A stretch of 34,450 nt of DNA from Deltaproteobacteria bacterium (GCA_025361065.1 JANYAY010000047.1:1-34450), one strand, 5' to 3'. Counted from the first letter of the stretch, positions 21,908 through 33,467 are shown. Notes: generated from the sequence alone by a model not told the origin. Program-made: numbers and translations.

Positions 21908-24900
21908 TTATTTTAAATTATATAACGGATAATCTTTGCCAAAATCAATTATCAGCGGGGTCTGGGCATGACCCATGCTCCGGGATATTTCCGCAGTTTT
22001 CAGCCGGGTGTATTCTCCCAGTTCCGCAATGCTGATTTTATTATCTTTGTTCAGGTCGGCCTCTGCTTTGTTATTCAAGCCGTCGAGCAGAGTATAAGTA
22101 AATAAACCGTTGTTTTTGTATCCATCCAATGCCGCCTGAATGGAATTGGCTGAGGCGTAAATGTGCAATCCCATTTTCCTGGCCAGGACGGACATGCGGG
22201 CGTCATATAATCCGCTGACGATGTAATCCACTCCGCCGGCATGATAGGTATCAAATATGAAAAGCTGGCTCAGTGATTTGATCTTTTTGGATATCTCTAC
22301 TATTTCGTTGGAACTGATCAGGGTATTTTCCCTGACCAGGCCGTTGAAATCTCTTGTGAGCATATAATATTGATTTTCGAGAAGTACGCCGTGACCGGCG
22401 ACAAAGAGGATGAAGCTGTCGGCGGGTTTAATGATCCGGGCAAGTTTATTGATTTCACCCATGATATTTATCTTGGTTGCTTCATTATCCTGCAATATTA
22501 CGCTTTGAATGTTTTGCGGCTTAAATAGTGTTGCGGACTGCAGCAATAATTTTTCTTTGATATCGGTCGCATCTTTTACCGCGTATTTCAGATTAACACT
22601 GGTATCCTGATAATTATTGATGCCGATGGTGAGGATGTATAGATGAGGTTCTGTTTTGGGAAGCAGGGCATTAAAAGTTACCGTTTTCAGGTAACTCTGG
22701 ACAGTGTTGCTGCCGTTAAAAGCGGAGAGGGAAACTTCGTTTTCTCCGGGGACAGCCTCGAATTCCTGACAATCTTCTCGCACGTCTCCGTGCGGCTTGC
22801 TGGGGGAGGGACCCTGCAGAGCGATTTCCTTGATGGAGATACTTCTCATTTCAGCATAAATAGCTTTTCCATTGAGCGCGGTAACCGGCGTGTCTGCGGG
22901 GAAAGTTTTAGCCAGGTCTTTGTAAAACCCGTCGGACTGTATCAATTTACCGTTGTGGAATAACCTCACTTCGCCGATTCCGCCGCCGGTGCTTAACACT
23001 CGATAGCATGCTTTGTTTATGGGTGTGGTGGTTTCTTTGGGCATCATGGTAAAGGCAACAGTCGGCGGCGGGTTCTTAATCGCATCAGCTATTGTCAGTG
23101 TAATCAGCGAGGCGATATTCTCTCCTCGTAATTTTGTCGTCACGATATCGGGACGGTAAAAAACATCATAAAACTGGTCAATACCATAAACACTGTTGTC
23201 CATGCGGATGTTGAGATATTTGTGGCCGTTTTGTGAAGAGTTGTAATAGCCTTCAGGTGTGATGACAATCCATTCACCGTCAATGAAACCGATAAACTGT
23301 GCAATTTCTTTGCCCGAAGCAGTGTCCCAGATTCGGGAAGTGCCGTCGCCGCTGCCGGTCATAATATATTTGCCGTCGGGGAAGAAAACACCTGCATAGA
23401 CGGTTAACGCATGTCCCTCCAGTGCAGTTATCCTTTTGCCGGTGGATACATCAACGAGGCTGGGGCTGTTAGAGAAGCCGCAAGTCAAAAGAAGCCGGCC
23501 GTCGGGAGAGAAGGTAAGTGAATTGACCGGTGTGCTTTTAATAGTTTTTATTTCCAGGCCCGTCCTCACCTGCCAGAGTTTGATGATGCCGTCGCCGCTG
23601 CCTGCCGCCGCATATTCTCCGTCCGGAGAAAAGGCTACAGAAGATACCGGATACCGGTGCCCGGTAAATGTATTTAATTCTTTGCCGGTTTGCAGATTCC
23701 ACAGCTTGACGCTTTTATCATTGCTTCCCGACAGAACAAACCTGCCGTCAGCCGAAATGGCCACAGAGGTTATCTTATCGGCATGTCCGAAGAAATTTAC
23801 TGCCTCACGGCCGGTTTTCGTATCCCGGAGCGAGATAGTGTTGTTGACACCGCCGGACAGGATGAATCCGCCGTCCGGCGAAAAAACAGCGGCTTTCTGA
23901 CCAGCCATTTGCCGGATTTCTTTTCCTGATTCTCTCTCCCATAATTTTACGGGTCCTTCAAAACCCGCCGACAGGAAATATTTACTATCCGGGGAAAAAG
24001 CCAGCGCTGTAACGCGGTCGTTATGGCCTTGGAACGTTTTGATCTGCCGTCCGGAAGCCACTTCCCAGAGGTTGATCATCCCGTTTGAATAACCCGACAA
24101 AGCATATTTTCCATCAGCAGAAATGGCGGCGGCAAAAACCCAGTTGACATTTCCTTCCAGAGACCGCACTTCTTTCCCGGCAATTATATCCCAAAGCTTC
24201 ATGTTTCTGCTTCCGGATAAAACGTGTTTCCCATCGGGGGAGAAAGCACCGGAAAATACCGGTTCCCTGATAATAAGAGTTTTTAGCTGTGTCCCCTGAT
24301 TTATATCCCATAACCGGATTGTCTTGTCCTGTCCTCCGGATAATGCATATTTCCCGTCCGGCGAAAAGGCCACGGAATTGACCTGACCCGTATGCCCGGT
24401 AAGCGATTGGCTTTGTGTCCCTGTGGCAATGTTCCAGACTTTAACCACGTTGTCAGAGCCGCCGGAAATAATATATTTGCCATCCGGCGAAAAAGATACC
24501 GAGTTGACGCCTTTGCTATGCCCCTGAAAAGTTTTAATTTCACGGCCTGTGGCGCTATCCCGAAGCAAGATGGTGCTATCCCAGCTTCCCGAAGCAAACA
24601 TATTGCCGTCGGGTGAAAAGGCTACGGACCGGACAACATTCTCCTGTCCGGTGAAAGTTCGTATTACCCGTCCTGTCCGGATGTCCCAGAGTATTAATGT
24701 TTTATCCATGCTTCCGGAGATGAAAGTTCTGCCGTCCGGGGCAAAAGCAACTGAGAATACTCCTGCTTTATGTCCGGTAAATGTTTTAACAAGCCCGCCT
24801 GTGGATAAGTCCCAGAGGATGATCTTTCTATCCATGCCGCCGGAAATTGCATAGCGCTGATCAGGAGAAAGGGCGACGGAACTGACATAGGCGACATGTC

Positions 24901-25129
24901 CGGTAAAAGTTTTTATTTCCCGACCGGTTGCCACATCCCAGAGCTTAACCGTCTTATCGCCGCCGGAGAGTGCCTGTTTTCCATCGGGAGAGAAGACAAT
25001 GGAGTTTACACCGGAGTGTCCCAGTTGAACAAATATTTCCGCTTTGTCCTGTGCCGCAGAGTTGCCGGAAATTACCGCAATTACAGTGAACACGATCAAT
25101 GTCTTTAAAACAAAAAATGTTGCCTTCAT
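21908..25129 (-). CDS. Secreted 14-blade WD40 protein with C-terminal caspase-like domain lacking the catalytic cysteine
   Basis: The 1073-residue protein starts after AGAGG and has a signal peptide (about 1-26). Fourteen WD40 repeats follow (about 35-630; typical unit V.SVAFSPDGKY..SGS.DKT.KLWD..TG), enough for two seven-bladed propellers. After a linker (about 630-850) comes a caspase-fold (peptidase C14, p20) domain. Its histidine is kept (His913 in FVAGHGV), but the position of the cysteine in the usual D-x-C-H-(S/A)-G motif is Tyr962 (DTYHAGG, codon TAT). A perfect EF-hand loop, D-L-N-K-D-N-K-I-S-I-A-E, lies at 1025-1036. Active bacterial caspase-like proteases need the Cys, so this is probably a pseudo-protease that binds partners or calcium. 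It stands alone and is read from its own promoter. Confidence 0.88.
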   Translation of the reverse strand: MKATFFVLKTLIVFTVIAVISGNSAAQDKAEIFVQLGHSGVNSIVFSPDGKQALSGGDKTVKLWDVATGREIKTFTGHVAYVSSVALSPDQRYAISGGMDRKIILWDLSTGGLVKTFTGHKAGVFSVAFAPDGRTFISGSMDKTLILWDIRTGRVIRTFTGQENVVRSVAFSPDGNMFASGSWDSTILLRDSATGREIKTFQGHSKGVNSVSFSPDGKYIISGGSDNVVKVWNIATGTQSQSLTGHTGQVNSVAFSPDGKYALSGGQDKTIRLWDINQGTQLKTLIIREPVFSGAFSPDGKHVLSGSRNMKLWDIIAGKEVRSLEGNVNWVFAAAISADGKYALSGYSNGMINLWEVASGRQIKTFQGHNDRVTALAFSPDSKYFLSAGFEGPVKLWERESGKEIRQMAGQKAAVFSPDGGFILSGGVNNTISLRDTKTGREAVNFFGHADKITSVAISADGRFVLSGSNDKSVKLWNLQTGKELNTFTGHRYPVSSVAFSPDGEYAAAGSGDGIIKLWQVRTGLEIKTIKSTPVNSLTFSPDGRLLLTCGFSNSPSLVDVSTGKRITALEGHALTVYAGVFFPDGKYIMTGSGDGTSRIWDTASGKEIAQFIGFIDGEWIVITPEGYYNSSQNGHKYLNIRMDNSVYGIDQFYDVFYRPDIVTTKLRGENIASLITLTIADAIKNPPPTVAFTMMPKETTTPINKACYRVLSTGGGIGEVRLFHNGKLIQSDGFYKDLAKTFPADTPVTALNGKAIYAEMRSISIKEIALQGPSPSKPHGDVREDCQEFEAVPGENEVSLSAFNGSNTVQSYLKTVTFNALLPKTEPHLYILTIGINNYQDTSVNLKYAVKDATDIKEKLLLQSATLFKPQNIQSVILQDNEATKINIMGEINKLARIIKPADSFILFVAGHGVLLENQYYMLTRDFNGLVRENTLISSNEIVEISKKIKSLSQLFIFDTYHAGGVDYIVSGLYDARMSVLARKMGLHIYASANSIQAALDGYKNNGLFTYTLLDGLNNKAEADLNKDNKISIAELGEYTRLKTAEISRSMGHAQTPLIIDFGKDYPLYNLK

Positions 25130-25197
25130 GGGTTACCTCTTGGTGTAGTCATGGATAGTCGTAAGATCTAAATCTGCCCGTCTAAATTGAGTGGGTT

Positions 25198-25226
25198 TTT
25201 ATCTTACGAATCAAATTTAATGTCAA
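25198..25226 (-). promoter_or_regulatory. Candidate sigma-70 promoter of the WD40-caspase gene
   Basis: On the minus strand, TTGACA (25226-25221), a 17-base spacer and GATAAA (25203-25198) lie about 70 bases before the start codon. The -35 box is perfect, and the -10 box matches 4 of 6. Confidence 0.5.
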
Positions 25227-25347
25227 TTCGTTTATAATTCCCGGGAATCATTTAAGCAATGGATTTTAACCGGCAGCTTATAGCAAACACAGCTGAAGTA
25301 TCGTCTTGCTAATGTAATTTCTCCGGCAGACATCTGAAAAGATTTGT

Positions 25348-25375
25348 TTGACTTCTTTAGTCCTGGTGCGATAAT
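25348..25375 (+). promoter_or_regulatory. Candidate sigma-70 promoter of the kinase/NtrC operon
   Basis: TTGACT (25348-25353), a 16-base spacer and GATAAT (25370-25375) lie about 100 bases before the kinase ATG. Each box has one mismatch. The rest of the 349-base divergent gap (25130-25478) holds only this and the opposing promoter at 25198-25226. Confidence 0.5.
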
Positions 25376-25478
25376 TACTTACAATTAATTATTATGGTAA
25401 TGCATTTAGCGTCACCTGCGGGCCGGATTCATAAAACGGATTCATGTCATTTCTCAAGACGAACTGAAGGACGGAATC

Positions 25479-27701
25479 ATGAAGGACAGGCAAAATAGCG
25501 ATGACCGCGATACTTCCAAGATCCAGGCCAACCGCCTGCATCTTCAACAATCACAGCAACCAGCTGTAAAAACAAAACGCACAAAAAAAGCCCTTACCGA
25601 AAGCGAACAGCGCCTCCACAGTATTATCGGCGGATCGCCCATTCCCGCCTTCATGATTGGTAAAGATCACCGGATTATATATTGGAATAAGGCGCTGGAG
25701 GAAGTGAGCAGAATAAAAGCGCGGAAGGTTATCGGCACAAATCAGCATTGGCGGGCATTTTACAAAAAAAAACGTCCCTGCATGGCTGATCTTCTGGTGG
25801 ATCATCAGATTGATGATGTTTCCCGATGGTATAAGGGGAAATATATCAAATCCAATCTCCTCGATGAAGCTTATGAGGCGACGGATTTTTTTCCGGAACT
25901 GGGTGAAAAAGGCAAATGGCTCCGTTTTACGGCGGCCATTATTCGTGACACGGCGGGGCATCTGGTCGGCGCCATTGAAACGCTGGAAGACATCACGGAA
26001 CGGAAAAAAGCCGAAGCGGCTCTGCTGCAGGCCCATGATGATCTGGAGCATAGAGTTCAAGACAGAACCAGAGAACTGGCCCAGGCCAATGAAGCGCTGC
26101 TTACAGAACTTATGGAGCGTCACAGGACTCAGCAGGCGCTGAAGGAAACAACGGATCATCTTTCCCTGATACTGGAATCACTGCCGATCGTTTCTTATAC
26201 ACGGAAAGCCGGCGGCGATTTCGAAATCACTTTTGTCAGCAATACCATCGAGGAGATTACCGGTTATCCGGCACGTTGTTTTCTGGAAGAAAAAGATTTC
26301 TGGAAGGATCACATTCATCCGGATGATTGTCAACGGGTTATCTCGGAGCTGCAGACTGACCGGCCGAAAAGCACTCATCGTGTCGGTTACCGGTTTAGGG
26401 TCATGGATGATTCTTATCGCTGGTTTTCCGATTACTGGCGGGTTATTCCGCTGCCCGCCAGTTTATCAACGTATATTGTCGGCGCCTGGCAGGACGTAAC
26501 GGAAGATAAGAGAGTCCGGCAGGAAGGAGAATTACGCCTCCAGCAGATGATGCAAACCCACAAGCTCACGGCATTGGGAGAAGTTGTCGCGGGTGTCGCC
26601 CATGAGATCAACAATCCCATCAGCTTTATTGCCTATAACGTCCCGGTACTGGAAGATATCTGGAGCAACGTTGAGGCAATCCTCACTGATAATGAGGTAA
26701 CCCATGACGTCTGGAAGAAAAAAGGACTCAGTCAGCAGGATGTTTTTCAGCACATGCGGGAAATTATTCAGGCTTTCAAAATTGGCGGTAACCGGATCAC
26801 CCGGATTATCTCTCATTTGAAGGAATTCTCCCGTTCTGATGAAATGACCCGTAAAAAATCAGTGGCTATCAAGGATGTTATCCAGGGGGCGCTCCTCATT
26901 GTCGGAGCCCAGGTGAGAAGCACCGTATCAAAAATAGATTTGAGAATCGACGAAGGCATCCCTCCCACCTATGGACATTTTCAAAAGATTGAACAGGTGA
27001 TTACCAATCTCATGATGAACGCTCATCAGGCCATTGCCGCCGGGAAAAAAGGCCGGATGATTGTCCGTTGCCGGTATATTGAGCGATTGAATGCTGTCGT
27101 TGTAGATATCGAGGATAATGGCAAAGGCATTGAGCGGGAGATCATTGATCATATTTTCGATCCCTTTTTTACGACGCGCCGGGAAAGGGGTGGAACCGGT
27201 CTGGGGCTCTCGATATCCTATGGTCTGATCAAGGAGCACGGTGGGATTATCGGTGTCCTTTCCCGGCCCGGGATTGGCAGCCGTTTCTCTGTTTTTCTGC
27301 CTGTGGACGGAGAAACAAACATCAGCCTTTATCCGGCTATTCTCTTCATTGATCATAATGTAAAATATCTGAAGCAACTGAAGACAAACTTTGTCGATGC
27401 TGTGATTTGGAGGTCGGAGCCTGATGACAAAGTAGAGAATATTATCGGTTTTTTAGAGGAATACCCTGAGGTAGATATAGTAGTCTCGGAAATTCAATTA
27501 AAGGGCTTTAACGGCTGGAATCTTCTGGCGCAGGTTAAGAGCCGTTTCCCCCTGATGCCCGTTATCCTTTATTCGAGTGATAAAAAAGCGATCAAGCCGC
27601 CGGCGGAGATTGCCTCTGTTCCGGATCTGACGCTGCAAAAACCATTCAACATCGATAAACTGCAAAAAATTATCCATGATCTGGGGAGACAAAGGCTATG
27701 A
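25479..27701 (+). CDS. Soluble PAS-PAS sensor histidine kinase with a degenerate C-terminal receiver
   Basis: The 740-residue protein has no membrane segments. It has PAS 1 (about 42-175), a coiled coil (about 176-225), PAS 2 (about 226-345, with the HPDD and W.D(V/I)TE marks), an NtrB-type HisKA domain (phospho-acceptor His375 in AGVAHEINNP), and an HATPase domain (N box around Asn514, DNGKGI, FFTTR, GGTGLGLSIS). A C-terminal receiver-like domain (about 618-735) follows, in which the phospho-acceptor Asp is Glu671 (VVSEIQLKGFNG). The Lys of the receiver (Lys721, QKPF) is kept. A Glu there can mimic the phosphorylated state. The kinase overlaps the NtrC-type regulator gene by four bases (ATGA), so the two form a system. 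The signal is cytoplasmic and unknown. Confidence 0.9.
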   Translation: MKDRQNSDDRDTSKIQANRLHLQQSQQPAVKTKRTKKALTESEQRLHSIIGGSPIPAFMIGKDHRIIYWNKALEEVSRIKARKVIGTNQHWRAFYKKKRPCMADLLVDHQIDDVSRWYKGKYIKSNLLDEAYEATDFFPELGEKGKWLRFTAAIIRDTAGHLVGAIETLEDITERKKAEAALLQAHDDLEHRVQDRTRELAQANEALLTELMERHRTQQALKETTDHLSLILESLPIVSYTRKAGGDFEITFVSNTIEEITGYPARCFLEEKDFWKDHIHPDDCQRVISELQTDRPKSTHRVGYRFRVMDDSYRWFSDYWRVIPLPASLSTYIVGAWQDVTEDKRVRQEGELRLQQMMQTHKLTALGEVVAGVAHEINNPISFIAYNVPVLEDIWSNVEAILTDNEVTHDVWKKKGLSQQDVFQHMREIIQAFKIGGNRITRIISHLKEFSRSDEMTRKKSVAIKDVIQGALLIVGAQVRSTVSKIDLRIDEGIPPTYGHFQKIEQVITNLMMNAHQAIAAGKKGRMIVRCRYIERLNAVVVDIEDNGKGIEREIIDHIFDPFFTTRRERGGTGLGLSISYGLIKEHGGIIGVLSRPGIGSRFSVFLPVDGETNISLYPAILFIDHNVKYLKQLKTNFVDAVIWRSEPDDKVENIIGFLEEYPEVDIVVSEIQLKGFNGWNLLAQVKSRFPLMPVILYSSDKKAIKPPAEIASVPDLTLQKPFNIDKLQKIIHDLGRQRL

Positions 27702-29044
27702 GAATATTAATTGTCGATGATGAAAAGGTTTCGCTCACTTCGGTACGGAGAATTCTGCAATGGCGGGGAATCAGTGATGTGGAAATCTGCGACAACGGCA
27801 AGGATGCAATCAAAAGGATACAGGAAGAGGATTTCGATATCGTCCTGCTGGACCTGTTAATGCCCGACGTGGACGGAATGCAGGTTTTGGAATCCACCAA
27901 ATCATTCCGGCCACGGACGGAATTTATCATCCTGACGGCGGTTGATGATATTGCAACAACTGTCAAGGCTATCCGCCTGGGAGCTTATGATTACCTCGTC
28001 AAGCCTGTGGACAATGAGCTTCTCTTCCTGTCCATTGACAGAGCTTATGAACGGAAAGGTCTTCTGGCGGGACTTTCCGCTACGGCAAGTTTTGATGCCG
28101 GCGATGTCCCCGCTGCTTTTTCCGGGATAGTTACCCGGAATCCGCGAATGAAAGCCCTCATTTCCTATGCACAGATCATGGCTCGCAGCGGCAATCCGGT
28201 AATGATCACCGGAGAATCCGGAACAGGCAAGGAATTAATGGCCCGCGGAATCCATCGCGCGGGTCCTGCCCCTGATGGTCCCTTCGTGCCGGTAAATGTT
28301 TCGGCGATCCCGGCAACGATGTTTGAAAGCCAATTCTTCGGTCATGCCAGAGGAGCATTCACCGGAGCTGAAAACCATCATCAGGGCTTGTTTGAACAGG
28401 CCGACGGCGGTACTCTGTTTCTCGACGAAATCGGCGAGCTGCCTATAGGGTTGCAATCGAAACTTTTACGCGTTTTGGAAGATAAGACTTTTACTCCTCT
28501 GGGAGGCTCAAAGGCCATCTTGGTTGATATCCGGCTTATCTCGGCCACCAATGCCGATATTGATCGCGCCTGTCAGGAAGGAAAATTCAGAATAGACCTG
28601 CTCTACCGGCTGAAATCGGCCTGCATTCATCTGCCGCCGCTGCGGGAAAAAAAAGATGATATTCCTGAACTGGCTTTACATTTCCTGCAAAAATCCTGTC
28701 TGCGGCACGGGAAAAAAATATTGAGTTTCAGCCCGGAGGCCATGGATATTTTAATTCACAAAGATTATCCGGGTAACATCCGGGAGATATCCCAAATAGT
28801 GGAGAACGCTGTTATTATGGCCGATGATTCCGCTATTCTACCCGTTCACCTAGGCGAGCTAAGAAAACCGCTGGCGCTTTCTGCTGGTTCTAGACTTTGC
28901 ACGTTGAAAGAAAATTATGATCGCCATCTGTCCTTTGTCTTGAATTTCACCAAGGGAGACCGCCGCGAGGCTGCCCGTATTCTGGGGATTACAGTAAGGC
29001 AGCTGCAAAGGAAATTGGCCCAGCGGAAACAGGAAGCCGGATGA
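27698..29044 (+). CDS. NtrC-family sigma-54-dependent response regulator
   Basis: The 448-residue protein has a receiver (about 1-118, Asp52 in LLDLLMPDVDG, Lys102), an AAA+ sigma-54 interaction domain (about 140-375) and a Fis-type helix-turn-helix (about 420-445, EAARILGITVRQLQRKL). The AAA+ domain has Walker A GESGTGKE near residue 172, the sigma-54 contact loop GAFTGA near 219, and a Walker B LFLDEIGEL. It should bind upstream sites, be switched on by the overlapping kinase, and open sigma-54 promoters. A full-consensus sigma-54 promoter lies 392 bases downstream, in front of the N-ATPase operon, which is a natural target (inference). Autoregulation is also possible. Confidence 0.93.
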   Translation: MRILIVDDEKVSLTSVRRILQWRGISDVEICDNGKDAIKRIQEEDFDIVLLDLLMPDVDGMQVLESTKSFRPRTEFIILTAVDDIATTVKAIRLGAYDYLVKPVDNELLFLSIDRAYERKGLLAGLSATASFDAGDVPAAFSGIVTRNPRMKALISYAQIMARSGNPVMITGESGTGKELMARGIHRAGPAPDGPFVPVNVSAIPATMFESQFFGHARGAFTGAENHHQGLFEQADGGTLFLDEIGELPIGLQSKLLRVLEDKTFTPLGGSKAILVDIRLISATNADIDRACQEGKFRIDLLYRLKSACIHLPPLREKKDDIPELALHFLQKSCLRHGKKILSFSPEAMDILIHKDYPGNIREISQIVENAVIMADDSAILPVHLGELRKPLALSAGSRLCTLKENYDRHLSFVLNFTKGDRREAARILGITVRQLQRKLAQRKQEAG

Positions 29045-29050
29045 CGTTTA

Positions 29051-29079
29051 TGTCGCAGCCAGCGACCAAATAGTCGCAG
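29051..29079 (+). promoter_or_regulatory. Candidate activator-binding half-sites downstream of the NtrC-type gene
   Basis: Three copies of the half-site GTCGC occur in 30 bases: plus strand at 29052-29056 and 29073-29077, and reversed (GCGAC) at 29062-29066. The first two form a dyad with a five-base spacer, and the two plus-strand copies are 21 bases, or two helical turns, apart. Two GAATATTTC boxes (29189-29197 and 29257-29265) are weaker alternatives. The 467-base gap 29045-29511 holds no gene I can support. Confidence 0.35.
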
Positions 29080-29435
29080 ATCTCATTCGCCTGTATTTAC
29101 TAAATATTCTGCGCATTGCCGGAGAGAAAGTAAATAATGAGACGACTTCAAGTTCATCTTTGAGTATTGGTTCCCAGGCTGCCATCTTGAATATTTCAGA
29201 AAACACAACTCACCTTATAGACCATTTTTATATCATTTCAATTGCCCAGTGACGGGGAATATTTCCTTTTATCGGCATAGCGTTAGATTTCTCGCTGTGC
29301 TCCGAGGCCCTGTAAACACTGCAAAGTAGGACTAGGGATATTATTTTTGTGGCGGAAGCAGAGTTGGTTGAGTGGTGGATACTGGGAACAAGGTGGGGTT
29401 CATTTAAGGTTCCGGATAAATATTTTTCCACCCGG

Positions 29436-29451
29436 TGGCACGTCTGTTGCT
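29436..29451 (+). promoter_or_regulatory. Full-consensus sigma-54 promoter of the N-ATPase operon
   Basis: TGGCACG-TCTG-TTGCT (29436-29451) matches the -24/-12 consensus at every fixed base. The predicted transcription start is near 29462, giving a leader of about 50 bases before the ATG at 29512, which has AAAGGAG in front. The adjacent upstream gene encodes a sigma-54 activator. Confidence 0.85.
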
Positions 29452-29511
29452 CTAATTGAAGAGAAAAATTGATTACATTGGTAAATCTTTCTCTGGGGAA
29501 AGGAGAAATGT

Positions 29512-31740
<2,229 letters not shown>

Positions 31741-31778
31741 CTGTGTTTACACGCTGCATAAAAGAATGAGGTTTAAAA

Positions 31779-32111
31779 ATGGTTGAAATAAAACGAACAT
31801 CCAATTCACGGCGCCGAAAGGCCGCGGATCATTTCACCGAAAAGGTCGCCCAAAGAGAGGCTCTGCGAATCAAAGGCCTTAAGCATAAGGATGAAACGGT
31901 CTGGTTTGGTTTGGGGATGTTCGGTATTATCGGATGGGCGGTGGCCATTCCCACACTTATTGGAATTGCCCTGGGGCTCTGGATAGACCGGAGCTGGCCC
32001 ACCAAGTATTCCTGGGCTCTGATGTTTCTCGTCGTTGGCGTTATCATCGGATGCATCAATGCCGCCTATTGGGTCAGAAAAATACGCAGCAGGATTATTG
32101 AAGAGGATTGA
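31779..32111 (+). CDS. atpQ: N-ATPase AtpQ (AtpI-like, Gene 1 type) membrane protein
   Basis: The 110-residue protein has a basic N-terminal region (RRRKAADHFTEKVAQRE) and two membrane segments (about 43-69 with PTLIGIALGLWID, and about 77-96). This is the AtpI/Gene1-like small membrane protein that N-ATPase operons carry as AtpQ. It may help c-ring assembly or magnesium supply, but its function is not settled. It is 38 bases after atpC and 1 base before atpR. Confidence 0.82.
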   Translation: MVEIKRTSNSRRRKAADHFTEKVAQREALRIKGLKHKDETVWFGLGMFGIIGWAVAIPTLIGIALGLWIDRSWPTKYSWALMFLVVGVIIGCINAAYWVRKIRSRIIEED

Positions 32112-32112
32112 A

Positions 32113-32412
32113 ATGAATATGGACACGATGTTTATCCTCTCCCTGATGTTTATGGCGGGACTGGCGCTGGGGGCTTTCTACTTTATCAGTCTGTGGCTGA
32201 CTTTGCGGAGCCTGGCGCAGACTGAAAACCGCGCGAGCCTTCTCCTTACCAGTTATGTATTGCGGCTGGCAGTTGTTTTAACAGCGTTTTACTTTCTGAT
32301 GGACGGACATTGGGAGCGACTGGCGGTAGCTATGATCGGCTTTTTGGTGGTTCGCAGGATAATAACATATCATTTCAGGCCGCAAAAGACGATGGCAGTC
32401 GTTCATGAATAG
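32113..32412 (+). CDS. atpR: N-ATPase AtpR membrane protein
   Basis: The 99-residue protein starts at ATG 32113 with AAGAGG upstream. It has three hydrophobic segments (about 5-30, 43-65 and 69-85), with Arg in the second and third (YVLRLAVV, VVRRIITY). AtpR is the other N-ATPase-specific small membrane protein; its Arg residues have been proposed to aid c-ring assembly. It directly follows atpQ and precedes atpB by 35 bases. Confidence 0.82.
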   Translation: MNMDTMFILSLMFMAGLALGAFYFISLWLTLRSLAQTENRASLLLTSYVLRLAVVLTAFYFLMDGHWERLAVAMIGFLVVRRIITYHFRPQKTMAVVHE

Positions 32413-32447
32413 AGGGCGGGTATTGATCAACCGTTAAAGGAGTTTAT

Positions 32448-33173
32448 ATGGAAGTCGTATCTCTCAATCAAATCAGCCCGGATCAGGTGATCATCTGGAG
32501 TTGGGGGGTTATTATCCTCAATGTGACCATCCTTTATACATGGCTGGTGATGGCCATCCTGGTTGTAGGTTCCTGGCTCGTCACACGCAATCTTTCCTCG
32601 GGAATGAATGTCTCGCGCTGGCAGCATTTCCTGGAAGTGCTTATTTCCATTATTCGAGGCGAAATCAGAGAGATGACGAAAAAAGGTGCGGATAATTATG
32701 TTCCTCTGATTGGTACGCTCTTTCTGTTTATCTGTGTGTCCAATGTGCTGGTGATTGTGCCGGGGTTTGTCGCGCCGACGTCGTCCATAACAACCACAGC
32801 GGCACTGGCCACCTGTGTATTTATCGCCGTCCCCTTCTATGGCATATCCCGCAATGGTCTTTTTCATTACATTAAGGAATATTTTCAACCCACTTTTATA
32901 TTTTTCCCGTTTCATGTCATGGGCGAATTGTCCCGGACGCTGGCCCTGACCGTTCGTCTTTTCGGCAACATTATGAGTCATGAAAAAGTTATCGGAATAT
33001 TGCTCGCGGTCACTCCTTTCCTGTTCCCGGTTGTGATGCAGATTCTGGGTCTTTTGATCGGCGTGATTCAGGCGTACATTTTTGCGATTCTTTCCATGGT
33101 TTATATAGCCTCCGCGATTAGCGCCGAGGATAACGTTCACGAAGAAGTAAAGAAAGAAGGCTCTCCAGCCTGA
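32448..33173 (+). CDS. atpB: N-ATPase subunit a
   Basis: The 241-residue membrane protein has five to six membrane segments. The essential stator arginine is Arg170 in LALTVRLFGN, in the same setting as Arg210 of the E. coli protein. A QILGLLIGVIQAYIFAILSMVY segment near the C-terminus matches the last helices of subunit a. It forms the ion half-channels against the c-ring. AAAGGAG precedes the ATG. Confidence 0.9.
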   Translation: MEVVSLNQISPDQVIIWSWGVIILNVTILYTWLVMAILVVGSWLVTRNLSSGMNVSRWQHFLEVLISIIRGEIREMTKKGADNYVPLIGTLFLFICVSNVLVIVPGFVAPTSSITTTAALATCVFIAVPFYGISRNGLFHYIKEYFQPTFIFFPFHVMGELSRTLALTVRLFGNIMSHEKVIGILLAVTPFLFPVVMQILGLLIGVIQAYIFAILSMVYIASAISAEDNVHEEVKKEGSPA

Positions 33174-33200
33174 TAAAATTGAATTAAAGGAGGAGTATTT

Positions 33201-33467
33201 ATGGACAGTGTAAGTCTCGTCGCGATGGCCTCGATTATTGGTGCGGGTTTGGCAATGGGGATCGGTTCAATTGGCCCCGGTTTGGGTATGGGACAGGCAA
33301 TCGCCCAGGCGCTGTCAGCAATTGCCCAGCAGCCGGATGAGAGGAATTCTCTCACCAGAACGCTTTTTGTCGGATTGGCCATGATTGAATCCATTGCCAT
33401 CTACTGCTTTGTTATTTCCATGATTCTGATTTTTGCCAATCCGTTCTGGAGTTTCATTATAAAGTGA
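33201..33467 (+). CDS. atpE: N-ATPase subunit c (ring subunit)
   Basis: The 88-residue protein is two helices joined by an IAQQPDERNS loop. The ion-binding residues of helix two are Glu63, Ser64 and Tyr68 (IESIAIY), as in sodium-type c subunits. In helix one, however, the position of the sodium-ligand Gln (Gln32 of Ilyobacter tartaricus) aligns with Met30 (GPGLGMGQ), with a Gln two residues later. The LTRTLFVGLAMIES and CFVISMILIFANPFW stretches are typical of N-ATPase c subunits. Ion choice (sodium or proton) is therefore uncertain. AAAGGAGGAG precedes the ATG. Confidence 0.9.
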   Translation: MDSVSLVAMASIIGAGLAMGIGSIGPGLGMGQAIAQALSAIAQQPDERNSLTRTLFVGLAMIESIAIYCFVISMILIFANPFWSFIIK

